24,811 nucleotides of DNA from Christensenella sp. UBA3798 (GTDB lineage Bacteria; Bacillota; Clostridia; Christensenellales; CAG-1252): assembly GCA_002368735.1 (NCBI GenBank), contig DFEQ01000099.1, forward strand, positions 504 to 25,314, read 5' to 3'. Shown here in pieces: positions 7,282-16,711 of the stretch. Position 1 is the stretch's first letter. Each line of letters opens with the position of its first letter. The notes below the pieces were generated by a model that saw only the letters and a list, made by a program, of their open reading frames with translations, was not told where the DNA came from and did not search any database. The translations under genes and the position numbers were made by a program.

Positions 7282-10200
7282 TTATTTATTGAGAACGTAA
7301 TCGTAGGAAGATGAAAGCACCGCGTAAACGTCCTCTTCCGAGAAAGAGTCGTCCACGATGACGCTGTACCAGTCGTTCTCCTTATTCTTGGGGAAGGCGC
7401 TCCTCACGCCCGTCGCTTTGTGCGCCAAGCGAATGCCCGCGGCAGTCGCTTCGCCAAGCCTGACGAGCATCATGACCTTGCCGTCGTCTTCGTAGACGTA
7501 GGTGAAGCACACGCGCTTCCCTTCGCCTATCGCGAAGTGATTATCCGACATCAGGAGCTTTCCGTTGGGGGTGCGGTTTTCCCGACCGTTGACTTCCACC
7601 TTGTCGCCGAAGGTCTCGGAGAGGTAGTGGATGATGGACTTCTTGGAAACGAGGTCCACAGCGCCCATCTCGCGTGCCGCGGCAAGCGACTCGCCGAGAG
7701 AAACTTCCTCCTTATCAAGGGGGGTCGGCGCTTGCTTCTCGGGGGCGGAAACAGGCGCGGAAGACGCGCTCGAAGAGTCCGCGGAGAGGAAGTTCTTCAC
7801 CGCCTTATCCAGCATATCGTACACGTCCTTTTCGGTGAAGCTGTCGTCCACGACCACGCTGTACCAATCCTTCTCCTTATTCTTGGGGAAGGCACTCCTC
7901 ACACCCGTTGCCTTATGCGCGGCACGGATACTCTGCGCGTGCGCCGCCGTCGTGCGAAGCAAGATGATGATCTTGCCGTCGTCATCCTCGTAGACGTAGG
8001 TAAAGCACACCCTCTTGCCATCGGGCGTAAGGGCGAAGTGGTTATCCGACATCAAGAGTTTGCCGTTGGGGGTGCGGTTGGGTCTGCCGTTGAGCTCCAC
8101 CTTGTCTTCAAAGGTCTCCGCAAGGTGCTCCATAATGGACTTTTTGCTCACGATACCCACGGCGCCCGTGTCTCTCGCCGCCGCCAAGGACTCGCTGAGC
8201 GACACTTCCTCGTTACTCTCCTCGATGGGGGTAGACTCCTTTGCGGGGGGAAGCTGTCCGATGATATTCAGCGCGGCGCGGTCGAGTTCGTCGTAGACGT
8301 TCTTCTCGGTGAAAGTGTTATCTACGATAACGCTGTACCAATCCTTCTCCTTATTCTTGGGGAAGGCACTCCTCACACCCGTTGCCTTGTGGGCGGCGCG
8401 GATATCCTGCGCGTGCTTGGCGGTAGTACGGAGTAAGATAATGATCTTACCATCGTCATCCTGATAGATATAGGTAAAGCACACCCGCTTGCCATCGGGC
8501 GCAAAGGCGAAGTGGTTATCCGACATCAGAAGTTTGCCGTTGGGCGTGCGGTTGGCGCGTCCGTTGAGTTCCACCTTCTCGCCGAAGGTCTTAGCGAGGT
8601 GATCGATGATGGACTGCTTGGTCACGATGCCTACGGCACCCGTGTCCCTCGCCGCCGCCAAGGAGTCGCTGAGGGAGACTTCCTCCGCGGGCTCTTCGAT
8701 AACGGCGGGTGCGTCGCCGATGATATTCAGCGCGGCGCGGTCGAGTTCGTCGTAGACGTTCTTTGCCGAGAAAGTGCCGTCCACCACCACGCTGTACCAG
8801 TCTTTCTCCTTATTCTTGGGGAAAGCGCTCTTGATGCCCGTTGCCTTATGCGCGGCACGGATATCCTGCGCGTGCGCGGCGGTAGTACGGAGTAAGATAA
8901 TAATCTTACCGTCGTCATCCTGATAGATATAGGTAAAGCACACCCGCTTGCCGTCGGGCGCAAAGGCGAAGTGGTTATCCGACATCAGAAGTTTGCCGTT
9001 GGGCGTGCGGTTGGCGCGTCCGTTAAGTTCCACCTTCTCGCCGAAGGTCTTAGCGAGGTGGTCTATGATGGACTGCTTGGTCACGATGCCCACGGCGCCC
9101 GTTTCCTTAGCTGCCGCAAGGGACTCGCTTAGAGAGACTTCGGGCGTAGGCTCTTCGATAACGGCGGGTGCGGCGCCGATGATATTCAGCGCGGCACGGT
9201 CGAGTTCGTCATAGACGTTCTTTGCCGAGAAAGAGCCGTCCACCACCACGCTGTACCAATCTTTCTCCTTATTCTTGGGGAAGGCGCTCTTGATGCCCGT
9301 CGCCTTATGGGCGGAGCGAATGGCTTCCGCGTGCGCGGCGGTAGTACGGAGCAAGATAATGATCTTACCGTCGTCATCCTGATATACATAGGTAAAGCAG
9401 ACCCGCTTGCCGTCGGGCGCGAAGGCGAAGTGGTTATCCGACATCAGAAGCTTGCCGTTGGGCGTGCGGTTGGCGCGTCCGTTGAGTTCCACCTTCTCGC
9501 CGAAGGTCTTAGCGAGGTGATCTATGATGGACTGCTTGGTCACGATGCCTACGGCTCCCGTTTCCCTAGCTGCCGCAAGGGACTCGCTTAGGGAGACTTC
9601 GGGCGTGGGCTCCTCTACCGTAACGGCCTCGACCGCCTGCCCGCTTATCAACGCGATGGCGTGGTCGAGCACGGCGTAGTAGGACGCCTCGGTAAAGGTG
9701 TCGTCCGCAACCACGCTGTACCAATCCTTTGCCTTATTCTTGGGGAAGGCGCTGCGCTTGACGTCGGGATGGACGGGGATAAGGCTCTGTACGTAGGGCT
9801 CATCCAGCTTGACCAAGGAGACCACGCCTCCTTCGTCGGTTTCGTAGACGTAAACGAAGCACACCCTCTTGCCATCGGGCGCAAAGGCGAAGTGGTTATC
9901 CGACATCAGAAGCTTGCCGTTGGGGGTGCGGTTGGCGCGTCCGTTGATCTCCACCGCCTTGCCGTACTTGTCGGAGAGGTAGTGGATGATGGACTTCTTG
10001 GATATCTTGGAGCCCGTTACGGCGGTAGCCGCGACCAAGCTCTCGGACAGAGTGCGCGTTTCGGTAGGAATGACGACCGCCGCGGGACGCGCTTCCAGCT
10101 CCTTGATGCGCTCGCTCAAACGCGCTATCTCGTCGTCTTTCTCTTTGAGCGCGGGACAATTCGCACAGTCCTTCTCCTCGGGACGTCTCCTCTTCATCTT

Positions 10201-10326
10201 GGCAAGCACTGCCAGACGAACGAGAGAAAATACGCCGAGCGCGATCAGCACGGCAAGGATCACGTAAATGGCTATCAAAGCGCCGATCCCGGCACCTATC
10301 GTATACATAATGTTAAACTCAGTCAT
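7282..10326 (-). CDS. Membrane-anchored protein with six tandem YjbR/MmcQ-like domains
   Basis: A 1014-residue protein. Residues 6-43 form one long hydrophobic segment followed by KMKRRRPEEK, so by the positive-inside rule the rest is cytosolic. A short CANC motif (54-57) and a helical, probably coiled-coil stretch (60-82) follow. Six copies of a domain of about 138 residues then occur at roughly 92-228, 245-383, 398-536, 551-689, 709-843 and 876-1014, joined by acidic/proline linkers. Each copy has NRTPNGKLLMSDNHFA, GKRVCFTYVY, and FPKNKEKDWYSVVVDGSF followed by a D/ELDRA helix. The last segment matches the NK.HW.TV.LDGS...ELIDxSYDLV pattern of YjbR/MmcQ domains; this is by eye. ATG at 10326 is preferred over an in-frame upstream start at 10395, because AGGAGG (10336-10341) stands nine nt before it and it overlaps the preceding gene by only eight bases. 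Function unknown. Confidence 0.8.
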   Translation of the reverse strand: MTEFNIMYTIGAGIGALIAIYVILAVLIALGVFSLVRLAVLAKMKRRRPEEKDCANCPALKEKDDEIARLSERIKELEARPAAVVIPTETRTLSESLVAATAVTGSKISKKSIIHYLSDKYGKAVEINGRANRTPNGKLLMSDNHFAFAPDGKRVCFVYVYETDEGGVVSLVKLDEPYVQSLIPVHPDVKRSAFPKNKAKDWYSVVADDTFTEASYYAVLDHAIALISGQAVEAVTVEEPTPEVSLSESLAAARETGAVGIVTKQSIIDHLAKTFGEKVELNGRANRTPNGKLLMSDNHFAFAPDGKRVCFTYVYQDDDGKIIILLRTTAAHAEAIRSAHKATGIKSAFPKNKEKDWYSVVVDGSFSAKNVYDELDRAALNIIGAAPAVIEEPTPEVSLSESLAAAKETGAVGIVTKQSIIDHLAKTFGEKVELNGRANRTPNGKLLMSDNHFAFAPDGKRVCFTYIYQDDDGKIIILLRTTAAHAQDIRAAHKATGIKSAFPKNKEKDWYSVVVDGTFSAKNVYDELDRAALNIIGDAPAVIEEPAEEVSLSDSLAAARDTGAVGIVTKQSIIDHLAKTFGEKVELNGRANRTPNGKLLMSDNHFAFAPDGKRVCFTYIYQDDDGKIIILLRTTAKHAQDIRAAHKATGVRSAFPKNKEKDWYSVIVDNTFTEKNVYDELDRAALNIIGQLPPAKESTPIEESNEEVSLSESLAAARDTGAVGIVSKKSIMEHLAETFEDKVELNGRPNRTPNGKLLMSDNHFALTPDGKRVCFTYVYEDDDGKIIILLRTTAAHAQSIRAAHKATGVRSAFPKNKEKDWYSVVVDDSFTEKDVYDMLDKAVKNFLSADSSSASSAPVSAPEKQAPTPLDKEEVSLGESLAAAREMGAVDLVSKKSIIHYLSETFGDKVEVNGRENRTPNGKLLMSDNHFAIGEGKRVCFTYVYEDDGKVMMLVRLGEATAAGIRLAHKATGVRSAFPKNKENDWYSVIVDDSFSEEDVYAVLSSSYDYVLNK
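7285..10053 (-). repeat. Six in-frame tandem repeats inside the YjbR-like gene
   Basis: Units start at about 10053, 9594, 9135, 8676, 8202 and 7701, with a period of 459 bp for the middle units, lengthening to 474 and 501 bp because of longer linkers. Units beginning at 9594, 9135 and 8676 are nearly identical at both DNA and protein level, while the first and last are diverged. This is the pattern of amplification from the centre of an array. Short-read assemblies could miscount these units. Confidence 0.9.
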
Positions 10327-13300
10327 TGTTCGATCCCTCCTCTGCGGTATTTCCTGCGCCCTGCGTCGGCGGCGTTCCTCCGCCGCCCGAGCCACCGTCA
10401 GGTGGCGTCTGCCCTTGCTTTTCTTTCTTTAACATTTTCTCGACGATCACGAGCGTAGCTATCAGGAGCAACAAGGCGATGATGATCAAGATCAAGATGG
10501 GTACCCAGTTCAAGCGGATATGCATGACCGCCGTCATCGGCTCGGACACGTCGTAGTTGGGATTGGTCGAAACGAAGACCGCCGTGACCACGAACTTGCC
10601 GAGATCGGACTCCTCGTTGCCGATATACTTGACTTCGATCCCCTCGGGGAGATCCCCGCTGATAAAGATGGAGTGCTTCTTGCCGTTAAACCAGAATTCG
10701 CCGTCCTCGAAGGTGATAGCGCCGATATCGGTGAGCTTCTTCTTCTCGATGACGAAGTCAAAGGTCAAGTCGCCCGTGAGACCGCTGTCCCACACGGTGT
10801 TATCGGGATCGGCAAGCGCCACTTTGACGACGTATTGACCCGCGTCCGTCTTTTTGTTGCCCGTGACGACGTATTCGGTGCTCGACGCGATCGTATAGGT
10901 CTGCTCCTGCCCGTTATAGATAAACTTCGTAGTATCCGCGGTGGGACGGGTGACCACCTTGGGGGCGATCTTGAAGGAAACGATGGCTTCCGCGGCGGCG
11001 TAGCCGTCCCTTGCCTCGATGAATGCCTTCAAGTAGTAGGTGCCCGCATTCACCGGCTTGGTGGCGGAATAGTCGCCGTCACGCTCGGTGGCGTAGGTAT
11101 AGATCACGCTGTTTTCAAAGTATAAAGCCTTGGCTACGGGGTCGAAGGGAGTGGTATCGCCGTAGGTCCTATCCGAGATGGTGAGCGAAGTGATCTTGTT
11201 CACGATCAGGATGGGATCGGGCGACACGCCGAAGGCGAACACGCTGTACTCCTTCTGACGGATGGCTATGTATTCCTGTCCCGCAACGCGCTTGATAAAG
11301 AAGCACTCGGTCTCCGCCTTCTCGCCCTCCTTCTCGTCATACTTGGGGAGGTTGTATATCACGATGACGCCTCCCGCGTATTCGTGGCGCTTGAAGACGA
11401 AGATATTGTCCACGCTGCCGTTAAAGGCAAGGATCTGCGCTCTCATCGCCGCCGTGATGGGGAAGATATTGGTCTGATAGCCAAACGAGGAGGAGAGCTG
11501 CTCGTTGATGATGTACTGCTCGCCGTCCTCGTTGCGGATCGTCGTGGTCTTCCACAAAGTGACGTCGTAGAAGTCTACGAGTTCGCCGCGCGCATATTGG
11601 GTATCCTCCACCTCGCCGATGATCTGCTCCTTGATCTCGTCGGTGACGTCGGTCACGCTGCGCTTTTGGGTGATGACGATCTCGTTGATGGTGCCCTTTC
11701 CCGTGCCGTCGGTGATCGCGTTCTTCTCCTCCTCGGAGATGGCGTCGTCCAAGCCCTCGGCGGAGCCGATGCCGTCGACGACGGTATTGAACTTGGTCTT
11801 GGGAAGGACGACTGTCACGCGCACTCCCTCGTCACTGTCTTCCGTGACGTCAAGGTAGGTGCTACGCACGATGTCCACGCCGTCAACGTAAGGATGGCTG
11901 ACGACCAGTCTGTAATTGCCGCAGGGGATACTCGGGAAGATGACCTCGCCCGTTGCCGAGGTCTGCGCGGTATAGTTGGGGATGAGGATACTCACGCCGC
12001 CTGCGCCGACGTCGTAGAGGGGATCGTCGTTCTCATACAGAGCGACCGTCGCCCCTTGGATGGGAGTGCCGTCGGGATCGGTGACGTCCACGCTCACGCT
12101 GGTGAGCTTCTTCCACACGGCGGTGAAATGCAGCCTTTCGACGCCGATCTTGCGCTCGGGATACACCCCTCCTTCCGCGACGATCAAGGCGCCCGCCTCG
12201 TCACGCCAGCCGACGAAGATATAGCCGTCGCGCTCGTGACCCGTTTCGCTCGCGAAGGGCACCGAGTCGCCGGGGAGAAGGAGAACGCTGACCTCGTCCG
12301 CGTCTTCAACGTAGATAAAGACGACGAGGGGATGGTCCACCTTGAACTCTTTGGTATATTTGACACCCTGGAAGACGACTTCCGCGGTGTAGATGAGCTC
12401 GGTCGCCGTTTCCTCCATCGTGACGGTGGCGTCCTTGGTGACGACGCTCTCGCCGCAATCGCAGAAGAAGGTGGCTTTGACCGAATAAGTGCCGTTATGC
12501 GGCACGGGGTCGGACCAAACGGGGGGTTGGTTATAGACGTGACCCGCCGCCACGATCTCGACGTCGACGTCGCTATAGTAAGTCACGCCGTCGTAGATGA
12601 AGCTCGCCTTGCGCTCGATCCTGCCGTTTTTATCCACTGCGGGGGGCACGTTGCTGACCACGGTGACGGTGACGTCCTCGCCCGCAAAGGTCAAAAGGTG
12701 CGCGCCGTCGCGAAGACAGGTCACCTTTGCCGTAGCGGAGAGGTGATCGGCGCTCCAGGTCCATACGATATTATCAAAGTCATAGTTGTGTCCGAGAGGC
12801 TCGCCGTACGCGAAGGTGTCGGTGCCGTTGGTGGCGCCGCAGGAGCAGCTCTTGTAGTAGACTGCCGCCTCGTCGCAAGTCGCAGGCGACACGAGATAGG
12901 CGGGATCCGCCACTTCGTAGACGAAGTCGTGATCCGCGAGGATGACGTAGTTGCCCACGCTATCTGCCGTGAAGGTGACCTTCTTGCCCGCCTGCTGAAC
13001 GGCGAAGACCTCGACCGTATCGCCCACGAAGCGCAGTACCACGACGTTCGCCCTCGTCACGGGGAGATCGATCGTGGTAGCGTACTCGCCTGCGGGAGCC
13101 GCGGGAGAGAGATTCAAGACGAGGGAGCCCACGAAGCACTTATTGGAGACGAGGGACGTCGCCGCTTCATCGGTCAGTTGTCCGAGCGCGCCCGTCTTAT
13201 TCGCGGAGGCGATATCCGCCAAGACGCTTGCCGCGTTGGAGCTCGCCTTGGAAAGGACGAAGGCGCTATTAGCGTCAAAGCCCGCATTCGACGCGACCGT

Positions 13301-16300
13301 CACGGCAAAGTCGTATTCGCCGGTGGTCGTCGCCGCGGTGAGGGAAGCGTAACGGATGGCGAACTCGTAAGCCTTGTCGTCCGTCGTGCCGTCTTCCCAT
13401 TCGTAGTTGCCTTTGTTTTGGGTCTCGATCCTGGCCGTCACCACGTAAACGCCCGGCGCGGAATGCTTTGCGCCATAGATGGAATATCTATCGTAATACT
13501 CTACGGTAGTAAACTCAAAGGTCTGCACCTCGCCGTTATAGATGTAGCTCCTATCCGCCGCAACGGGAATGGGGATCTGTGCCTTGGATATCACGAAAGG
13601 ATAGGAAAGATCTTCCGCGTTGTCCTCCGCCTCGGTCGCGCCCTTCCAAACGTAGTTGGCTTTATTTTCGTTCTTGATGGCGACCGTCACGGTGTAGTTG
13701 CCCGCATCGGTGTATACGTTGCCGCTGACCGAATAGACCTCGGCATTCCCCTCCTGCTTGAAGACGTAGCTGATGGGGGAGCCCGTGTAGGTGTAAGTCT
13801 TCTCCTCCGCCGTGTAGGCGACGGGCTTATTGAGGCGCACCTTGGAGATCACGAAGGGGACGACCTCCACGAGGGGGTCGTACGACGCCGTTCCCTCGAC
13901 GAAGAACTTGGCAAGATAGGCGCCCGCATTCACGGGTGCGACGGAGGTGTAGTCCTCGTCCGTCCCGCTCTGCAAGCGATAGAGGATCTCCACCGTGCCG
14001 TACTTGACGCTCGCGCCCACCGTAGCGGCGGTACCGTCGTAGGTCTTGCCGTAGACATAGGGCTGAATGGTCCACTCGTTAGCGGACTCCGCGATGTGGA
14101 AGACGGCGGTCACGCTCTTCCCTTCGCTCGACTTCCAACCGTAGTTGACGAAATATTCGTCACCGATCGTGAAGACGACGTCGTAGTCGCCGAGCGCGAT
14201 GCCGCCCTCGTTGGCGGTGATGGTGAAAGGCGCGTTCGTCGGCATGGTGACCGTAGCGGTCTGCAGTTCGCCGTTATACGCCTTGGAGGGAACGGTGGGG
14301 GTATCGATCAGATACTTGTTTATCACGAAGGGGAACAAGAGATCGGCGGTATCCACCGTCTGGTCGTCGTCCTTCCACTCGGTATTGTCGGTGTCACTGA
14401 GGGCGACGGTCACGGTGTACGCGCCGACCGCGCTCTTTTTATTGTCGGATACGGAGTAGTACGCCTTGCTCGCGTTGTCCTCCGCCTTGAACTCGTAGGT
14501 GATGAGCACGCCGTTATTGTCGTATGCGGCGGGCGCCATGTTGCCGGGATCGAAGGTGTAGCTCTTTTCGAGAGCGGTATACGCCGTCGGCTTTACCACC
14601 TTGAGCCTCTTGATCGTGAAGGTGAAAGCGAGGGGACCCGTCGTTTCGTTGTCCCAAATGAAGTTGTCGCTGTCCTTCAAAGCGACCGTCACGGGATAAG
14701 ACCCCGCCGCGGTCTGCTCATTCCCCGTGATGGTATAGTAGTCGACGTGAGCGAGGTTTTGCGTCAGCGCGAAGTATTGGACGTTGCCGGTATAGACGTA
14801 CTCGGCGTCCGTCTCCTCGGGTCTGTCCACCACGAAGGGAAGGATCTCGTAGTCGAAGTCGAGAGCGTCGACCGTGCCGTCCTCCCAGGTAACGAGGGTA
14901 TCCGCGATCTCTTTCAATGTGGCGGTGGCGGTATATTCGCCCACCTCGTCGTGCTCGTTGCCCGCGAGGTCGTAGTAGGCTTCGCCGCCCTTGGTCTTGA
15001 ATTCATAGGGGACCTTGTTGCCCGTCGGGTCGTAGGTATAGGACTTCTCCTCAGCGGTAAACGCCGTCGGCTTGACGACGCGCACGACCTTCACCGCACC
15101 CTCTTCCACGATGGCGTTGGCGTAATAGATGCCGCCCGCGGCGTCAAAGCGGGTGACGTCCCTATTGCCGATGGCAAGGTCGACCGCGCTTTCGCCGGCG
15201 CTCTTCACCTTAAACTTGAAGGTGATGAGTTTGCCTGTCGTGAAGACGTTGGAATTGACGTTGATGAAGAGGTATTTCTTGCCCGTGAGGTCCTCGTCCT
15301 CGTCCAAAAGCTGCCAAGCATCCACCACGTCCCCCCCTGTTTTGACAGCGTCGTTTATCTCGGGGAACACCGTCTCGAAGGAGTGATAGAAGGGAGAGTC
15401 GGATTCATAGAGGAAGCCGACGAATTCCAGCTTCGCATCGTCGAAAACGGGCGCGAAGAGCAGGCTGTTCACGCCGTAATTGGCGTTGACGTTCACCGTG
15501 GCGTAGAGATAGTCGACTCCGCCTTCGCGCACGAAGGTCGTATCCACGCCGAGGGTGGTGGTGGTCACGCTCGGGTCGTCCACATTGACGCCGAAATAGC
15601 CGTAGACCGTCACGTCGCGATCGGGCATCACCACGAAGTCCACGGGCTGGGTGCAGGCTTCATCCTTGTACCAACCGTGGAAGGAATAATGCTCGTCAAA
15701 GCGGGCGGGGATCTCCGCGTCGTAGTTGATGATGCCGGCATAGGGAAGCTTCACGGTACTATCGGAGGTGTTTTCTCCGGTATAGAGAATATCCGACTCG
15801 CCGTCGGGCACGATGCCTTTCTTGAAGGTGATATCATACTTGACGGGGGTCGCGGTATAGGTAGGAACGTACGCCGCGTGTCCGTCCACGGGGTCCACCT
15901 CTCTCCACGCGCGGAAGGTATAGGTGTACTTGGTGGTAGATTCTTTGTCGGGCAGGAGGCCGCCTCTCTGCGCGAGGGCGTCCTCGATGGTGACGATAAC
16001 GTTATTGTCCTCTTCGTAGGCGTACATCTCGCCGTACGCGTCGTAGAGGAAGGTGCCGTACTTGCCGGGGATCACCGTGATGGTGCCGCCCGAAATATGC
16101 AAGTCGCGCTTTTCGCCCAAGCTCAAAAGGGTGCTGTCGGTATCGACGACGGTGGTTATCTGATAGTCCTTGACCGCAGCCGAGGACTTGGCGACGAAAC
16201 GCAGCGTGGCGATCTTGCCCTCTCCATACCACTTTGAGGAGGTATTGATCCACATCAGGACGAAACGTTTGACGCCGTAACTGCCGTAGGTGCCGTCGTC

Positions 16301-16642
16301 GTCCTTGCCCGCTGCCTCGAATTCCGACGTCCAATCCTCGCTTGAAACGGGGTTGGATGGGGTGACCTCGAGCAGGGTCATCGCCGTGGGATCGTAGGTC
16401 ACGAACAAGCGTATCGCCTGTATGCCCTGCGAGTTGTTGCTTATCGAATAGTCCACGTCGAACTCCGCCCCGCGGTTCACCGTCACGTTGGATACGGTGA
16501 TGGTCTGATCCGCCATCACCGCGGCATTCGCGCTCGCGTCGGTGTAGAGGAGCGAGACTCCCACGAGCAGCACCACGCAGAGAGCGAGGATCACTGCCAT
16601 CTTGATAAGCCATTGTGTCGTCCTTTTTACTGTTTTTTCCAT
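10319..16642 (-). CDS. Large membrane-anchored surface protein with two cohesin-like modules and many MBG modules
   Basis: A 2107-residue exported protein. Signal peptide 1-38/40 (cleavage at ASA-NA). Cohesin-like module 1 at about 44-191 (LFVTYDPTAMTLLEV, then GKIATLRFVAKSS). InlB/Listeria-Bacteroides-type segment about 195-350 (HGWYKDEACTQPV). Cohesin-like module 2 about 362-520 (GKLITFKFKVKSAGES). MBG-type modules about 521-1105 (KPTAYTALEKSYTF and relatives). A cysteine-containing segment lies near 1240-1290 (CSCGATNGT), a second InlB-type repeat at about 1439-1510, a CarboxypepD_reg/Cna-B-like fold at about 1513-1600 (DPDGTPIQGATVALYEN), and more MBG modules at about 1812-2041. Then one membrane helix (about 2046-2067) and a cytosolic Lys then Pro/Gly-rich tail. 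No LPXTG. I chose ATG at 16642 because GGAG lies six nt before it and it yields a normal signal peptide; ATG at 16711 would add 23 mostly charged residues with no clear ribosome site. Probably a surface scaffold that binds dockerin proteins. Confidence 0.85.
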   Translation of the reverse strand: MEKTVKRTTQWLIKMAVILALCVVLLVGVSLLYTDASANAAVMADQTITVSNVTVNRGAEFDVDYSISNNSQGIQAIRLFVTYDPTAMTLLEVTPSNPVSSEDWTSEFEAAGKDDDGTYGSYGVKRFVLMWINTSSKWYGEGKIATLRFVAKSSAAVKDYQITTVVDTDSTLLSLGEKRDLHISGGTITVIPGKYGTFLYDAYGEMYAYEEDNNVIVTIEDALAQRGGLLPDKESTTKYTYTFRAWREVDPVDGHAAYVPTYTATPVKYDITFKKGIVPDGESDILYTGENTSDSTVKLPYAGIINYDAEIPARFDEHYSFHGWYKDEACTQPVDFVVMPDRDVTVYGYFGVNVDDPSVTTTTLGVDTTFVREGGVDYLYATVNVNANYGVNSLLFAPVFDDAKLEFVGFLYESDSPFYHSFETVFPEINDAVKTGGDVVDAWQLLDEDEDLTGKKYLFINVNSNVFTTGKLITFKFKVKSAGESAVDLAIGNRDVTRFDAAGGIYYANAIVEEGAVKVVRVVKPTAFTAEEKSYTYDPTGNKVPYEFKTKGGEAYYDLAGNEHDEVGEYTATATLKEIADTLVTWEDGTVDALDFDYEILPFVVDRPEETDAEYVYTGNVQYFALTQNLAHVDYYTITGNEQTAAGSYPVTVALKDSDNFIWDNETTGPLAFTFTIKRLKVVKPTAYTALEKSYTFDPGNMAPAAYDNNGVLITYEFKAEDNASKAYYSVSDNKKSAVGAYTVTVALSDTDNTEWKDDDQTVDTADLLFPFVINKYLIDTPTVPSKAYNGELQTATVTMPTNAPFTITANEGGIALGDYDVVFTIGDEYFVNYGWKSSEGKSVTAVFHIAESANEWTIQPYVYGKTYDGTAATVGASVKYGTVEILYRLQSGTDEDYTSVAPVNAGAYLAKFFVEGTASYDPLVEVVPFVISKVRLNKPVAYTAEEKTYTYTGSPISYVFKQEGNAEVYSVSGNVYTDAGNYTVTVAIKNENKANYVWKGATEAEDNAEDLSYPFVISKAQIPIPVAADRSYIYNGEVQTFEFTTVEYYDRYSIYGAKHSAPGVYVVTARIETQNKGNYEWEDGTTDDKAYEFAIRYASLTAATTTGEYDFAVTVASNAGFDANSAFVLSKASSNAASVLADIASANKTGALGQLTDEAATSLVSNKCFVGSLVLNLSPAAPAGEYATTIDLPVTRANVVVLRFVGDTVEVFAVQQAGKKVTFTADSVGNYVILADHDFVYEVADPAYLVSPATCDEAAVYYKSCSCGATNGTDTFAYGEPLGHNYDFDNIVWTWSADHLSATAKVTCLRDGAHLLTFAGEDVTVTVVSNVPPAVDKNGRIERKASFIYDGVTYYSDVDVEIVAAGHVYNQPPVWSDPVPHNGTYSVKATFFCDCGESVVTKDATVTMEETATELIYTAEVVFQGVKYTKEFKVDHPLVVFIYVEDADEVSVLLLPGDSVPFASETGHERDGYIFVGWRDEAGALIVAEGGVYPERKIGVERLHFTAVWKKLTSVSVDVTDPDGTPIQGATVALYENDDPLYDVGAGGVSILIPNYTAQTSATGEVIFPSIPCGNYRLVVSHPYVDGVDIVRSTYLDVTEDSDEGVRVTVVLPKTKFNTVVDGIGSAEGLDDAISEEEKNAITDGTGKGTINEIVITQKRSVTDVTDEIKEQIIGEVEDTQYARGELVDFYDVTLWKTTTIRNEDGEQYIINEQLSSSFGYQTNIFPITAAMRAQILAFNGSVDNIFVFKRHEYAGGVIVIYNLPKYDEKEGEKAETECFFIKRVAGQEYIAIRQKEYSVFAFGVSPDPILIVNKITSLTISDRTYGDTTPFDPVAKALYFENSVIYTYATERDGDYSATKPVNAGTYYLKAFIEARDGYAAAEAIVSFKIAPKVVTRPTADTTKFIYNGQEQTYTIASSTEYVVTGNKKTDAGQYVVKVALADPDNTVWDSGLTGDLTFDFVIEKKKLTDIGAITFEDGEFWFNGKKHSIFISGDLPEGIEVKYIGNEESDLGKFVVTAVFVSTNPNYDVSEPMTAVMHIRLNWVPILILIIIALLLLIATLVIVEKMLKKEKQGQTPPDGGSGGGGTPPTQGAGNTAEEGSNND

Positions 16643-16648
16643 AATATT

Positions 16649-16652
16649 CTCC
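16649..16652 (-). promoter_or_regulatory. Ribosome binding site that decides the start of the two-cohesin gene
   Basis: Minus strand GGAGAATATTATG: GGAG with six nt to the ATG at 16642. The two earlier in-frame ATG codons (16711 and 16654) lack a comparable site, and the first directly abuts the previous stop (TAAATG). Confidence 0.6.
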
Positions 16653-16691
16653 ATATCACGGTCTCGTTTTACCGAGTTGTCCTGTTTTTTC

Positions 16692-16707
16692 TTTCGCCTG
16701 TGCGAAA
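16692..16707 (-). other. Small hairpin in the gap between the two cohesin genes
   Basis: Minus strand TTTCGC-ACAG-GCGAAA is a perfect six-pair stem with a four-nt loop just after the stop of the small cohesin gene. It has no T-run, so it is not a terminator. It may stabilise the upstream message or be an RNase processing site, which could set different dosages for the two cohesin proteins. Confidence 0.4.
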
Positions 16708-16711
16708 TCAT

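Noticed and set aside
7202..7300. Separate promoter for the phosphoesterase-mnmA-tadA group
   Set aside because: TAATAC near the end of the hexa-repeat gene could be a -10, but no reasonable -35 stands at 16-18 bp, so I do not call it.
7282..10053. Assembly artefact producing the six repeats
   Set aside because: Each unit carries distinct substitutions and linkers (for example the Ser/Ala-rich linker before the last unit), and the reading frame is kept throughout. Copy number itself remains uncertain.
10327..10395. N-terminal extension of the hexa-repeat protein (MARAAEERRRRRAQEIPQRR)
   Set aside because: It would overlap the upstream gene by 77 bases and lacks a good ribosome site. The inner ATG has AGGAGG at nine nt and starts directly before the membrane segment.
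11384..16237. Plus-strand open frame of 1617 codons
   Set aside because: Lies fully antisense to the two-cohesin gene. GC-rich third codon positions on the minus strand remove stops from the complementary frame. No ribosome site, signal or domain was found, and composition is typical of an antisense shadow.
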